Made by a program: the position numbers and the translations under genes. From a virus: a DNA stretch of 21,111 bases. Where the stretch lies: IMG/VR virus record IMGVR_UViG_3300045970_000318, positions 1 through 21,111 of that record; one strand, 5' to 3'. Below the pieces are notes generated by a model. It did not search any database and had not been told where the DNA came from. It worked only from the letters and a program-made list of their open reading frames with translations. Shown here in pieces: positions 6,841 to 14,465 of the stretch (its first letter is position 1; each line of letters opens with the position of its first letter).

Positions 6841-8496
6841 TTAGGTTCCTTCACCCCATGCCCCAGATTTTGCTAATTCTTCCGTAACAGACTGCTCAGT
6901 TTGGCCGTTTGGAAATTGATTAACAAAATCGGATGCTTTGGCATTTGCAGAAGCTACCGATCCACCAGAAGATAATGGTATACCTTGGCCAGTAGCCAAT
7001 GTCCCAACTTGCGGTACTGATACCGAGGCAAACGGATTTGCTCCCCCACTTAATATCGATTTGGCTATATTTGTGGCTTCGGTTTTTGCCATATTCCCTA
7101 AATTGGCGCCTTTTAAATTATTTGCGACCTTAGCCAACCCTAATACTCCGGCTGTACCACTAGTTGATAATCCACCGATTGCGGCACCTAATCCGCCAGT
7201 CCCAAATAGTGTTCCCCCACCGCCACCAGCAACCGTCAATGGACTCGGAGTTTTATCATAATTCGGACCTTGAGCAAAACCATCGATAACTGATTTTCCA
7301 TTCACGTCCGATACTGTGCCCATACCATACGATATCGATTCATATTCTATCGTCATAGTATGCGATAATGTACCAGAACCTTCCGATGCATTATGCTCTC
7401 CGTGACCAAATGAGGAAATGATTGGATTTATAATAGCATACTCACTGAACTGTTTATTATGCAAACTGTAGATATAGATATTATTTATATATGGTGGTGG
7501 ATTTGGCATGATGGTATTTGTTGGTATACCATTTACCGAATTACGTATGGTATAACCCCAATCTGCATATTTAGAATCTCTAGGCCTAAACATTTCAGTA
7601 TGCATTGAGTTCATCGCAGTTTTATCTATTGATGTGCTATTCCCACCAGCATTAGTAGTAGCATAGTCGCTAGATCTATAATAATAGGTATAGTAATCAT
7701 ACCAAAAATTGCGGATTATATTTGCCGAATCATCGTGAAACGTAATTGTAATTGGATCATAATCTATCTTAGATTGAATTATATGCGGTCTATTATATGC
7801 ATTATATTTTTTAGTTTCGATTTTAAATTTCGGCAAACCCACTTGTTTAACTAACATCCCTATTTCTTTTTGATTTTGATACATGCCATTAAACATATTA
7901 TTTTGTATGACTAACGGATTAAAATCAAATAATACATAAAATAGATATGAACTTTTTGGTGCTCTAGCATAATTATTTGAGCCAAATATTTTTGAAGCGT
8001 GATTCCAACTTACTAGATTATTATGAGAAATTAACGAATTCAATGCTTGTTGCCAAAATCCATTGTTTGCTGGTCCAGATGTTGGTTGCGGCGCAGATGC
8101 TTTTGCCAACGGAATTTGTTCTCTGACTGCCGCCTGGGCTGCTTGAATTTCTTTAATTGTTGATACTGCGGCCGGTGTCGAAGTAGTACTTGCCGAATTG
8201 GATTGAAATGCTTTTATTGTTTCTATCTCTACTACTAGAGCAGACAAATTCTCGGCTGCATTAGTTTGCATTGCGGATTTTAGATCCGCCTTCGATTTAA
8301 CTAATTTTGCATTTGCTACCTGTACTGTTGCAGCAACCGCATTTAGATTATCTTGGGCTATCTGAATTGTTGCTGCATTTCCTGATGACTTAGCCGAAGA
8401 TAATGCCGCATAAGCAGATGCTAAATTTATATTAGCCTGTTGTTGCTCCGCTAACGCTATTTCTTCATTTTTTTGTGCTTGTAGAATAGTTGTCAT
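6841..8496 (-). CDS. Tail-tube-fold structural protein (gp19/gp54-like), candidate tube initiator or baseplate protein
   Basis: The 551-aa protein has three parts. Residues 1-130 are Ala/Gln-rich and strongly predicted by eye as long helices or coiled coil. Residues about 180-392 look like a gp19-type tube domain: YLFYVLFDFNP, VKQVGLPKFKIETKKYN, a strand pair with DPITITFHDD, a WYDYYTYYY helix, and IINPIISSFGHGEHNASEG. Residues 405-551 are Gly/Ala/Ser-rich. In T4, gp48 and gp54 cap the baseplate and start the tube, and gp54 shares this fold, so I infer a related role; similar proteins are common in marine T4-like phages. It follows gp19 after a terminator. No Shine-Dalgarno precedes the ATG, which lies 6 bases after a late octamer. 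An in-frame TAA just upstream rules out an earlier ATG. Confidence 0.75.
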   Translation of the reverse strand: MTTILQAQKNEEIALAEQQQANINLASAYAALSSAKSSGNAATIQIAQDNLNAVAATVQVANAKLVKSKADLKSAMQTNAAENLSALVVEIETIKAFQSNSASTTSTPAAVSTIKEIQAAQAAVREQIPLAKASAPQPTSGPANNGFWQQALNSLISHNNLVSWNHASKIFGSNNYARAPKSSYLFYVLFDFNPLVIQNNMFNGMYQNQKEIGMLVKQVGLPKFKIETKKYNAYNRPHIIQSKIDYDPITITFHDDSANIIRNFWYDYYTYYYRSSDYATTNAGGNSTSIDKTAMNSMHTEMFRPRDSKYADWGYTIRNSVNGIPTNTIMPNPPPYINNIYIYSLHNKQFSEYAIINPIISSFGHGEHNASEGSGTLSHTMTIEYESISYGMGTVSDVNGKSVIDGFAQGPNYDKTPSPLTVAGGGGGTLFGTGGLGAAIGGLSTSGTAGVLGLAKVANNLKGANLGNMAKTEATNIAKSILSGGANPFASVSVPQVGTLATGQGIPLSSGGSVASANAKASDFVNQFPNGQTEQSVTEELAKSGAWGEGT

Positions 8497-8502
8497 ATAC
8501 GG

Positions 8503-8510
8503 TATTTATG
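8503..8510 (-). promoter_or_regulatory. T4-type late promoter octamer (CATAAATA), abutting a start codon
   Basis: CATAAATA on the minus strand is followed by CCGTAT and then the ATG of the 551-aa gene, so only 6 bases separate octamer and start codon. T4 late transcripts start about this far from the octamer, which predicts an mRNA with little or no leader. Confidence 0.65.
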
Positions 8511-8516
8511 CCGGAG

Positions 8517-8540
8517 AAAAAGGAGACATTTTAAGTCTCC
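8517..8540 (-). terminator. Rho-independent terminator after the tail tube gene
   Basis: The minus-strand RNA contains GGAGAC, a 7-base loop (TTAAAAT) and GTCTCC, followed at once by five U residues. It lies 22 bases past the gp19 stop and just before the late promoter of the 551-aa gene, so it cleanly separates two late units. Confidence 0.8.
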
Positions 8541-8562
8541 CATCTCTAAATGCTATAAAACC

Positions 8563-9168
8563 TTATATTGCGCTTGAACCTAATGTTCTACCAACACTAG
8601 TACCAATACCAACACCTGGTGCCACTTGCATTGCGTTATCGAACTTGATGTCTATGCCAATTTCGACGATACTATTTTCTTTGTAACTCATTTCACCATA
8701 TGTAACGCCAGTTAATAAACACCCATACATTTCCCATTGATCTAATGTTGTGGCAGCATTCGCTCCATTACCACCGTCTAGAATCTCAAGAATTGTGGTG
8801 AACTTATAATCGCCACCAGAAGCTGCCGACGATTGTTCCGCAAAGTCGAATTGCTTCTGTATTTGCTGACCAACCAGTTTAGATACGTTGCCCTGTGCAT
8901 CATCACGTAGTGTACATTTTACATCCTCCCACGTCGGTTTTCCAATTAAATTGATTTTGCTATTATACACATCAATAGTAACTGGATCAAATTTTGGGTT
9001 TGGTCGAGAAAATGTACTTACTTGTTTTGTTAATTCGGTTGTTGTTGCATCAATTCCAAATCCAACAAACGTAACGCGAAAGCGATACGCCATCTTTGGC
9101 ATTAACATACCTTGGGTTGCACCATCTGCTGTTGGAACTGTGAACTTAGTCAATGAGCTTATCGCCAT
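8563..9168 (-). CDS. gp19: Tail tube protein gp19
   Basis: The 201-aa protein is a close match in length and layout to T4-type gp19: MAISSLTKFTVP at the start, the YRFRVTFVGFG strand near residues 27-37, KQVSTFSRPNPKFDPVTIDVYNSKI (about 48-72), the W-containing loop KPTWEDVKCTLRDD, and the LDQWEMYGCLLTGVTYGEMSY strand-turn-strand. gp19 hexamers stack to form the inner tube through which DNA passes, inside the sheath (gp18), whose gene is directly upstream. An AAAGGAG ribosome site sits 8 bases before the ATG, and a perfect late promoter precedes it. A terminator follows. The gene has its own promoter and terminator, as expected for a high-copy product. Confidence 0.93.
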   Translation of the reverse strand: MAISSLTKFTVPTADGATQGMLMPKMAYRFRVTFVGFGIDATTTELTKQVSTFSRPNPKFDPVTIDVYNSKINLIGKPTWEDVKCTLRDDAQGNVSKLVGQQIQKQFDFAEQSSAASGGDYKFTTILEILDGGNGANAATTLDQWEMYGCLLTGVTYGEMSYKENSIVEIGIDIKFDNAMQVAPGVGIGTSVGRTLGSSAI

Positions 9169-9203
9169 TTTTATTACTCCTTTATTTATTACCTCTATAT
9201 CAA

Positions 9204-9211
9204 TATTTATA
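9204..9211 (-). promoter_or_regulatory. T4-type late promoter octamer (TATAAATA, perfect) for gp19
   Basis: The minus strand reads GTATAAATATTG, identical to the consensus octamer, 35 bases upstream of the gp19 ATG in the 125-base gap after the sheath gene. The surrounding DNA is almost pure A/T. Confidence 0.8.
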
Positions 9212-9263
9212 CAAAATTTTTAAATTCTAAAATATTAACAGTATTTAATTATATACGTATATA

Positions 9264-9286
9264 ATAGGGGCGTTTTAAGCCCCTAT
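9264..9286 (-). terminator. GC-stem hairpin after the sheath gene, probable terminator
   Basis: A perfect 8-bp inverted repeat (ATAGGGGC and GCCCCTAT) with a 7-base loop stands 8 bases past the sheath stop codon. On the minus strand it is followed by an A/U-rich run (TATATACG) rather than a pure U-tract, so termination may be partial. The loop (TTAAAAC) nearly repeats that of the terminator at 8517-8540. Confidence 0.6.
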
Positions 9287-9293
9287 ATATTTC

Positions 9294-12200
9294 TTATTGC
9301 GATCCGCTTGCTTTGATTGCTCCCGGATTCATTAAACGAATCGGAATGTAGATATACTCAACATCGCGGGCAGGTTCAATCGCAACGTCTACATACAACT
9401 CATTAGCCGCAATGACTGCTGGTGTGTTATTTCCACCATCGCATTGGACAGAGTAATCGTAAATTCCGCGTTTAACTACCAAGTCATTCAATACACTCGA
9501 AATAACTTGAGAAATTTGCTTACGTGTGATTGCATCATTTGGTTCAAACAAGAATGCATCGGTAACTTGAGCAAATACAGCACGAATATAGTTAACTAAA
9601 CGCGCCACGTTAACACGATCCATTGAAGTAGTTGTACCACTACGAGTTAAGTTACCCCATAATGTAATCCCAACGCCCGGCAATATTGTTAATGGATTGA
9701 TATTATTTGTATATAACGAGTCACGCATACCTTGATGGATACCATTACGCACAAATGAACCTGTTCCTGCATCAACATAACCAATATCAGACATGTTATC
9801 AATCAAACCACGACGTGTACCAGCATAAGCAAACCAAGGATACGATACATTGTCACTCTTAATTGCAGCACGTAATACCGCATGACTTGCTGGAACCACT
9901 ACTGTATTTCCGGATAAGTCTGTGGTTAACCCACTTGGGTAATAAACAGCCATATATGGGTCAGCGGTCGATAAACCAGTACCTGTTGCGTTATTTGACC
10001 AATTAGTTGTGTCCATAGCATTAACTGGTAATGTCATTGGAGTATCACCAATTGTAAATGCAGTGTTAGCACGGTCGTTATTTAATGCAACCATTTGAGT
10101 AATCAACTCTGGGTAACCTGGACAAGCAATTAAGTTAAAGCGGAACGACTCTTCACGCAATGTCTCGTTAGTTTCAATAGCTGCATTCAATGCTTTTACT
10201 ACCATTTGACGTTGGGCACCTGCACCAGAATATGGAGCACCGGAATTTTTCAATCCACTTGAAGTTACCCATGTTGCCGATTGTGCTGGCAATGTTACAT
10301 TTGGGAATGAAGTTGAATTAAAATATTCTGACTCATAACGTTTTACATTGTATCCAGAACGTCTAGTATTGAACAATAATGCACCACGAGGATACAACCT
10401 GTGATCCGGACAATCCAAATCTACATAATTGCTTGTTAATAGTGTAGTGATAGATGGGAATGTACCGGCTGCTGGATCTGCTGTACCAGTAGCATCCCAA
10501 CGTGCATCAGCAAATACGATACCGTTTTGATCTACTGAATCTGTGTTATCAATCTTAACCCACGATGCACCGTTAAATCTAGAAATTACTGGGAAATTTA
10601 CTAAGTCTACTGACGAAGTGCTAATCCACAAATCACCCTGCACTAATGAAGTGCTATCCGATTGTGTAGTAGGAGCAATAGGCGCTAAAATAACACCAGC
10701 TGGGTCCGTGTTCACTAAGTTATAACCACGAGCATCTCTCGATACGGTTTGGTATCCTTTCCACCCAGTTGTATCGTTAATCATAATATCAACGTCCAAT
10801 GGTCTATTGTAGAACCAATATGTACCATCTGCTGGAGCAGTATATGGGGTAGTCGATGCATAGGTGTAAATTAGCGGAGTAAAGTTGCTCAATAGTAAAC
10901 CTGTTGGAATAACTTGTACGCCAGTAGTTGCTGATGTAAATCCAGCAGTAGTTAACGGAGTTCCGACTACGTTTGCTAATAACAACGACCCACCTTGAGT
11001 ATGACTAAATGTAATTGCGCCATTTGCGCCAACCGAAGCAGTCACGTTAGGGATATTTGCTGCCAAAACTGCCGAAACTAGATCAGTCGATTCTACACCG
11101 CCCAATGTAATGGTAGCAGACACCGTCGTTGCTTGTCCTGGTAATGTAGCAGTAATAGTGAATGAGTCATTTAAAGTAAAGACTAATGGTACCGTTGGCG
11201 TTACTCCCGCAATATTTAATGGTCCTTGTGTAGAACGGATTAAAGGACGGAATGAAACTGTGCCATTTCTCAATGCATCTTGCTGTATATAAATTGTTCC
11301 AGACTGGATTTGGTTTCCGCCAGCACCAGAATCCATCGCATAAATTGCAGCGGTATCATCCGAATAAATCGGAGTAGAGATTGGTGTCCACGATGCTGTT
11401 GAAGAATTGTATTCTGTTATTACTAAATTTGCACCAGTGCCGAGCAATGAAGTCTTAACCCAAACGCTACCCGATGGTCTTGGTGTCGTATCGGTTGTTC
11501 TCCAATTTGGAACAGAAACATAACCACCAAACGAAATAGTTGGGCTTGCATAAGTTCCAGCCGTAATACCCAACGCAACCAACGATGGTGTTGTTCCGTC
11601 AGTAATTGAAATTAATCCATCAGCTACAGAACCATTGCTCTTTGCTTGCGCAGTAGCATATAATACTAACGATCCATTAACTACCGAAGCAGTTACTCCA
11701 GGAATCACAGCACTATTGATTGTCGAAGCAGCTAGAGAAGCAGATGTTCCGGCTACTGTAATAGCTACAGTATTGATTGTAAAGTTTGGGGCTAACGAAG
11801 TACCCGGAGTAATTGTAGGATTAACTACTGTTCCAGATACCGTTGACCAATTATTTTGCCACTCAGCAGATCCAACCTGTACCCAAGCGTTATTTGAACC
11901 TTTGTAAAAAGTAACATTGTATGGGCTTGCTACTACGGTTGCATAAGATCCTACTGTACCAACGGTAGCATTTGGTGTTGGAACTCCACCAATAAGAGTA
12001 AATTGCGATGCATCCGAAATCAATAGAGGCATACGATTTACATAAGATTGCGTTACGGCATTCCATTCGTAAATACCAAATAATGACTTAGATAAATTCA
12101 TCCAATATGTGCCATTTGCCGGAGCACCAATAGGGCGAACTGCGGTTCCTGCTAATTGATTTAAATCGATATCTGCACGTAACACATACATTAGGTTACA

Positions 12201-12506
12201 AACACCCAATGCCGAGTATGCTGTCATCAAACCATATTCGTTTGTTTCTGCGGCATTTAATGGAGTGCCTGCCGAACTTGTTTGGAATATTGGGTTACCA
12301 AAGTTAGTAACTAAATCGCGTTGACTTGTTACTGCTACAAGTTTACTTGCATAAGTTGATGTTGTGTACGGAGCAATAGTTCCGTTAAAAGTTTTGTTTT
12401 CTGCGGTTGCTAATAACACAAACGGTACCGAACCAATATTTGCCGAAGCGTAATTTGATTCGTCGATTATAGTTATCGATGTTCCTGGGCTGACTAGAAT
12501 TGCCAT
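9294..12506 (-). CDS. gp18: Tail sheath protein gp18 with a large central insertion
   Basis: At 1070 aa this is far longer than T4 gp18 (659 aa). The N-terminal domain (MAILVSPGTSITIIDES, then DLVTNFGNP and AYSALGVCNLMYVLRADIDL) and the C-terminal core (about 690-1060, with TAFTIGDTPM, the WFAYAGTRRG region, LTILPGVGITLWGNLT, LVNYIRAVFAQVTDAFLFEPND and NELYVDVAIEPARDVEYIYIPIR) are typical. Sheath subunits surround the tube and contract to drive it into the cell. Residues about 130-655 are an insertion of beta-rich decoration modules: two similar domains at 242-319 and 443-529, and repeated GxxW...YN...W units at 132-159, 346-377, 561-585 and 624-653. AGGAG before the ATG and a perfect late promoter support the start. 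Confidence 0.95.
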   Translation of the reverse strand: MAILVSPGTSITIIDESNYASANIGSVPFVLLATAENKTFNGTIAPYTTSTYASKLVAVTSQRDLVTNFGNPIFQTSSAGTPLNAAETNEYGLMTAYSALGVCNLMYVLRADIDLNQLAGTAVRPIGAPANGTYWMNLSKSLFGIYEWNAVTQSYVNRMPLLISDASQFTLIGGVPTPNATVGTVGSYATVVASPYNVTFYKGSNNAWVQVGSAEWQNNWSTVSGTVVNPTITPGTSLAPNFTINTVAITVAGTSASLAASTINSAVIPGVTASVVNGSLVLYATAQAKSNGSVADGLISITDGTTPSLVALGITAGTYASPTISFGGYVSVPNWRTTDTTPRPSGSVWVKTSLLGTGANLVITEYNSSTASWTPISTPIYSDDTAAIYAMDSGAGGNQIQSGTIYIQQDALRNGTVSFRPLIRSTQGPLNIAGVTPTVPLVFTLNDSFTITATLPGQATTVSATITLGGVESTDLVSAVLAANIPNVTASVGANGAITFSHTQGGSLLLANVVGTPLTTAGFTSATTGVQVIPTGLLLSNFTPLIYTYASTTPYTAPADGTYWFYNRPLDVDIMINDTTGWKGYQTVSRDARGYNLVNTDPAGVILAPIAPTTQSDSTSLVQGDLWISTSSVDLVNFPVISRFNGASWVKIDNTDSVDQNGIVFADARWDATGTADPAAGTFPSITTLLTSNYVDLDCPDHRLYPRGALLFNTRRSGYNVKRYESEYFNSTSFPNVTLPAQSATWVTSSGLKNSGAPYSGAGAQRQMVVKALNAAIETNETLREESFRFNLIACPGYPELITQMVALNNDRANTAFTIGDTPMTLPVNAMDTTNWSNNATGTGLSTADPYMAVYYPSGLTTDLSGNTVVVPASHAVLRAAIKSDNVSYPWFAYAGTRRGLIDNMSDIGYVDAGTGSFVRNGIHQGMRDSLYTNNINPLTILPGVGITLWGNLTRSGTTTSMDRVNVARLVNYIRAVFAQVTDAFLFEPNDAITRKQISQVISSVLNDLVVKRGIYDYSVQCDGGNNTPAVIAANELYVDVAIEPARDVEYIYIPIRLMNPGAIKASGSQ

Positions 12507-12552
12507 TTTGTTCTCCTAAAATATTTGAAATACTTGTATTGCACGTTTACAG

Positions 12553-12560
12553 TATTTATA
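12553..12560 (-). promoter_or_regulatory. T4-type late promoter octamer (TATAAATA, perfect) for gp18
   Basis: The minus strand reads AGTATAAATACTGTA, extending the consensus on both sides, 46 bases upstream of the sheath ATG. The leader also contains AGGAG at a normal distance from the ATG. Confidence 0.8.
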
Positions 12561-12568
12561 CTTCTGGC

Positions 12569-12606
12569 AAAAAAAGTGACGTTTGGCATGCACTTTATCA
12601 AGTGCA
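12569..12606 (-). terminator. Candidate minus-strand terminator with two alternative hairpins
   Basis: On the minus strand AAAGTG (12578-12573 region complement CACTTT) can pair across a 12-base loop to give a stem running directly into a stretch of U residues (the seven A bases at 12569-12575). The same middle segment can instead pair upstream in a perfect 7-bp hairpin with a 4-base loop (12589-12606). Either would sit between minus-strand transcripts arriving from the kinase/gp13 unit and the gp18 promoter. The plus-strand version lies just upstream of the zinc-ribbon gene. The function is inferred from shape only. Confidence 0.4.
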
Positions 12607-12608
12607 AT

Positions 12609-12616
12609 GCTAAATA
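12609..12616 (+). promoter_or_regulatory. Candidate plus-strand late promoter octamer (GCTAAATA)
   Basis: GCTAAATA is the same octamer found ahead of gp14 at 17140-17147. It is separated from the ATG at 12622 by 5 bases, so the message would start at or next to the start codon. It differs from the T4 consensus TATAAATA at the first two bases. Confidence 0.45.
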
Positions 12617-12621
12617 ACAGT

Positions 12622-12966
12622 ATGCTAGAACGAATAATTTGCCCATGCTGTGAGATCAAACTGGTTGCCATAAATTACTATAAGAATGGTAAGGTATATT
12701 ACCGAAAGAGATGCGATCAATGCACCAGAAAGAAAAAATCACCAAAACCACCTGCTTGGGTTAGGTCCGGTTATAAGAAGAAGGAAAAATGCGAACGATG
12801 CGGAAAATTGATAAAATTTGAAGAGGCTGCGGTAGTATATCACATTGACGGAAATATAAAGAATGCCGACAAATTTAATTTGAAGACGATTTGCTTGGTG
12901 TGCGAGGTTGAGTTAAATCATAGTAATACCGGGTGGAAACCAGGAAGATTGGCTCCGGATATTTAG
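12622..12966 (+). CDS. Small zinc-ribbon / HNH-like protein
   Basis: With the ATG at 12622 the protein is 114 aa. It has CPCC at 7-10 and CDQC at 31-34, a Lys-rich linker, then CERC at 57-60, YHIDGN at 73-78 and ICLVC at 90-94. The order CxxC, HxDxN, NL, CxxC is that of HNH/zinc-ribbon proteins, although the usual tandem His is Tyr-His. I recognise similar conserved small proteins in marine T4-like phages, but whether they cut DNA is unknown to me. A TTG (12583) and an ATG (12607) lie upstream in frame. I prefer 12622 because family members begin just before the first CxxC and because it follows a late-type octamer. No Shine-Dalgarno is visible. It is the only plus-strand gene in this block and its stop overlaps the convergent kinase gene by 4 bases. 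Confidence 0.75.
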   Translation: MLERIICPCCEIKLVAINYYKNGKVYYRKRCDQCTRKKKSPKPPAWVRSGYKKKEKCERCGKLIKFEEAAVVYHIDGNIKNADKFNLKTICLVCEVELNHSNTGWKPGRLAPDI

Positions 12967-13577
12967 ATCAATTGGTTGACCTGTATGGATAAGTCTAAAA
13001 GAGATCCGTTATTATCAATAATCTTATCAAAATCGTAACTCGCCCACTCCCATTCGCTTGAGTGAATATCGTGTCTTTTCATTTGTAGTACTTTTTCCGG
13101 AGTTGCTATTGATACATCAGAGGCCATAGCCCACCAATCTGGATCTGGACCACGTTTCACCCGTATCGTTACTGCACCCGAGTTTTTGAGAAGTTTAAGT
13201 TCGTTTAAAAATCTGGCATCAGAAATAACTATATTTTGACCTTCTGCTCTTCTGAGTTTGTTTTCCAAACTAGCAACCCATATATCTTCGTGGAAGAACG
13301 GGCGTAATACATCGGTACCAATATATTGCAATACCCATCTTGGAGTTAGTTTGGGGATATTAAGGCGTTTTGCCCACCATTCATCTACTTCTTCTCGAGC
13401 TAGTCTTGCTTCGGGAGTTTTTCCTTCTAAAATTTCCCTATCCCAACCGAAAATACTTGCGGTCGCATCCTTTAACGAAGATGCGAACGATTCGCGTTTA
13501 AACCCGTGTTGGTTAACTAATATATCGGCTACAGTGTCCTTGCCGGACCCAATCAATCCACTCAAACTTACTATCAT
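12963..13577 (-). CDS. gp1: Deoxynucleoside monophosphate kinase (T4 gp1-like)
   Basis: The 204-aa protein is a P-loop kinase. Walker A is GLIGSGKDT at residues 7-15. SFASSLKDATASIFGW (about 30-45) and LTPRWVLQYIGTDVLRPFF (about 77-95) form the substrate-binding helices. NIVISDARFLNEL (about 115-127) is the Walker-B/base-sensing segment with the D-x-R-F-x-N-E signature, and a lid with RVKRG follows. The T4 enzyme phosphorylates dGMP, dTMP and hydroxymethyl-dCMP to diphosphates for phage DNA synthesis. It is cotranscribed with or downstream of gp13, with GGGAG 5 bases before the ATG and a late-type octamer (TCTAAATA) in the 63-base gap. A metabolic gene inside a structural block is unusual but T4 also keeps gene 1 near gene 3. 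The substrate specificity is not visible. Confidence 0.85.
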   Translation of the reverse strand: MIVSLSGLIGSGKDTVADILVNQHGFKRESFASSLKDATASIFGWDREILEGKTPEARLAREEVDEWWAKRLNIPKLTPRWVLQYIGTDVLRPFFHEDIWVASLENKLRRAEGQNIVISDARFLNELKLLKNSGAVTIRVKRGPDPDWWAMASDVSIATPEKVLQMKRHDIHSSEWEWASYDFDKIIDNNGSLLDLSIQVNQLI

Positions 13578-13592
13578 CTTATTCTCCCAATA

Positions 13593-13600
13593 TATTTAGA
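13593..13600 (-). promoter_or_regulatory. Weak candidate late promoter octamer (TCTAAATA) for the kinase
   Basis: The minus strand reads ATCTAAATATATT 15 bases upstream of the kinase ATG. The last six bases match the late consensus, as in the GCTAAATA sites. The region is A/T-rich, so chance is possible. Confidence 0.35.
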
Positions 13601-13640
13601 TTAGCAAAATATATCAGAAGATTCAAATATTTTGAGCAAA

Positions 13641-14432
13641 TTACCCAATGATAAATGACAACGGAGTTTCTCCGGCAGTAAATTGCGTCAATTCAATCAT
13701 CAATTTATCTAATCCGGCTTGTGCTTCGGCCTTCATAGCTGCCCCGTTTAATGCGGCTCCTCCTGCAGGACCATTAATTTGCGCAAATAACTCACGTGCT
13801 TCACCAACTGTGTGCTTGCATAGCTCATACGAGTAATCTTGAATCCACGCGAATGCTCTATTATCATTCAAAATTGCTTGATCTGGGCGAAAATTAGATA
13901 CTTCCAATAATACCGATTCAGAACCAAATTCTCCTGGAAATTTACGATGAATAACTAATTTTCGAGTTCCTGGATCATAGTTAAATGTGACATACCCACC
14001 AAACATAGTCATAGTTAGTTTTTGATAATCGACGAATAGTTCGTAACTCAATAAGCCACCAACTCGTCCAGAAACCAGCATATAGGTGTTTAGAAATCCA
14101 GAGCTAAATGGCTCAAATTGCGTCGAATTTTGCAACCCACCTAAACCACGGCGATTGATTCGTTTTACTGCGACGATTTCTTTTGGTAAAATGTATTCTT
14201 GTGTATCCGGCAATATGTCTAAAAACGCATACGATTCCTCAACTGAGTTAGATGAACGTTGACGGTATCTAACTAAGGATTGTCGGATTGCGGCAGCATA
14301 ATCTGATGGATTAAGCTCAACATCTATCATCGAGTTACCAAGACGAAAGTTGACGTATTCTATAATTTCTTGATGCTTTGCACTCAACGATGTAATCGAT
14401 AGTGGATCTGGTTGTATATGTCCCGGTCCCAT
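13641..14432 (-). CDS. gp13: Neck protein gp13
   Basis: The 263-aa protein matches the gp13 neck family of T4-like phages (T4 gp13 is 309 aa). The N-terminal helix has EIIEYVNFRLGNSMIDVELN (about 23-42) and continues IRQSLVRYRQR. A beta barrel follows with TQEYILPKEIVAVKRINRR, a DYQKLTMTMFGG loop and YDPGTRKLVIHRKF. The C-terminal helix pair has WIQDYSYELCKHTVGEAR, then GAALNGAAMKAEAQ, and it ends ETPLSFIIG. gp13 and gp14 form the neck ring that closes the packaged head and receives the tail. Here gp13 lies on the opposite strand from gp14 and gp15, whereas in T4 the three are contiguous. Expression appears tightly controlled: a perfect late promoter overlaps a 12-bp hairpin enclosing the ribosome site. 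Confidence 0.88.
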   Translation of the reverse strand: MGPGHIQPDPLSITSLSAKHQEIIEYVNFRLGNSMIDVELNPSDYAAAIRQSLVRYRQRSSNSVEESYAFLDILPDTQEYILPKEIVAVKRINRRGLGGLQNSTQFEPFSSGFLNTYMLVSGRVGGLLSYELFVDYQKLTMTMFGGYVTFNYDPGTRKLVIHRKFPGEFGSESVLLEVSNFRPDQAILNDNRAFAWIQDYSYELCKHTVGEARELFAQINGPAGGAALNGAAMKAEAQAGLDKLMIELTQFTAGETPLSFIIG

Positions 14433-14433
14433 A

Positions 14434-14465
14434 ATAGTAGTAACTCCTTTTCTAGTTACTACTAT
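14434..14465 (-). promoter_or_regulatory. RNA hairpin enclosing the gp13 ribosome-binding site
   Basis: ATAGTAGTAACT and its exact complement AGTTACTACTAT flank an 8-base loop, giving a perfect 12-bp stem. In the minus-strand RNA the AAGG of the AAGGAG Shine-Dalgarno is in the loop and its last AG is in the stem; the ATG begins 2 bases after the stem. The 5' arm overlaps the late promoter octamer, so RNA started at that promoter would lack most of the arm, while longer read-through RNA would fold it. Confidence 0.7.

Noticed and set aside
6938-7261. 107-aa Pro/Ala-rich plus-strand frame
   Set aside because: It is the antisense of the Gly/Ala-rich tail of the 551-aa gene, where such frames arise by composition.
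7482-7489. A perfect TATAAATA octamer on the minus strand inside the 551-aa gene
   Set aside because: It encodes part of an Asn/Ile/Tyr-rich strand in a very A/T-rich stretch, and no gene start follows in the right place; chance is the simplest explanation.
12583-12621. Longer start (TTG at 12583 or ATG at 12607) for the zinc-ribbon gene
   Set aside because: Both lie in or beside a hairpin with no ribosome site, and the extra residues are unlike the rest of the protein.
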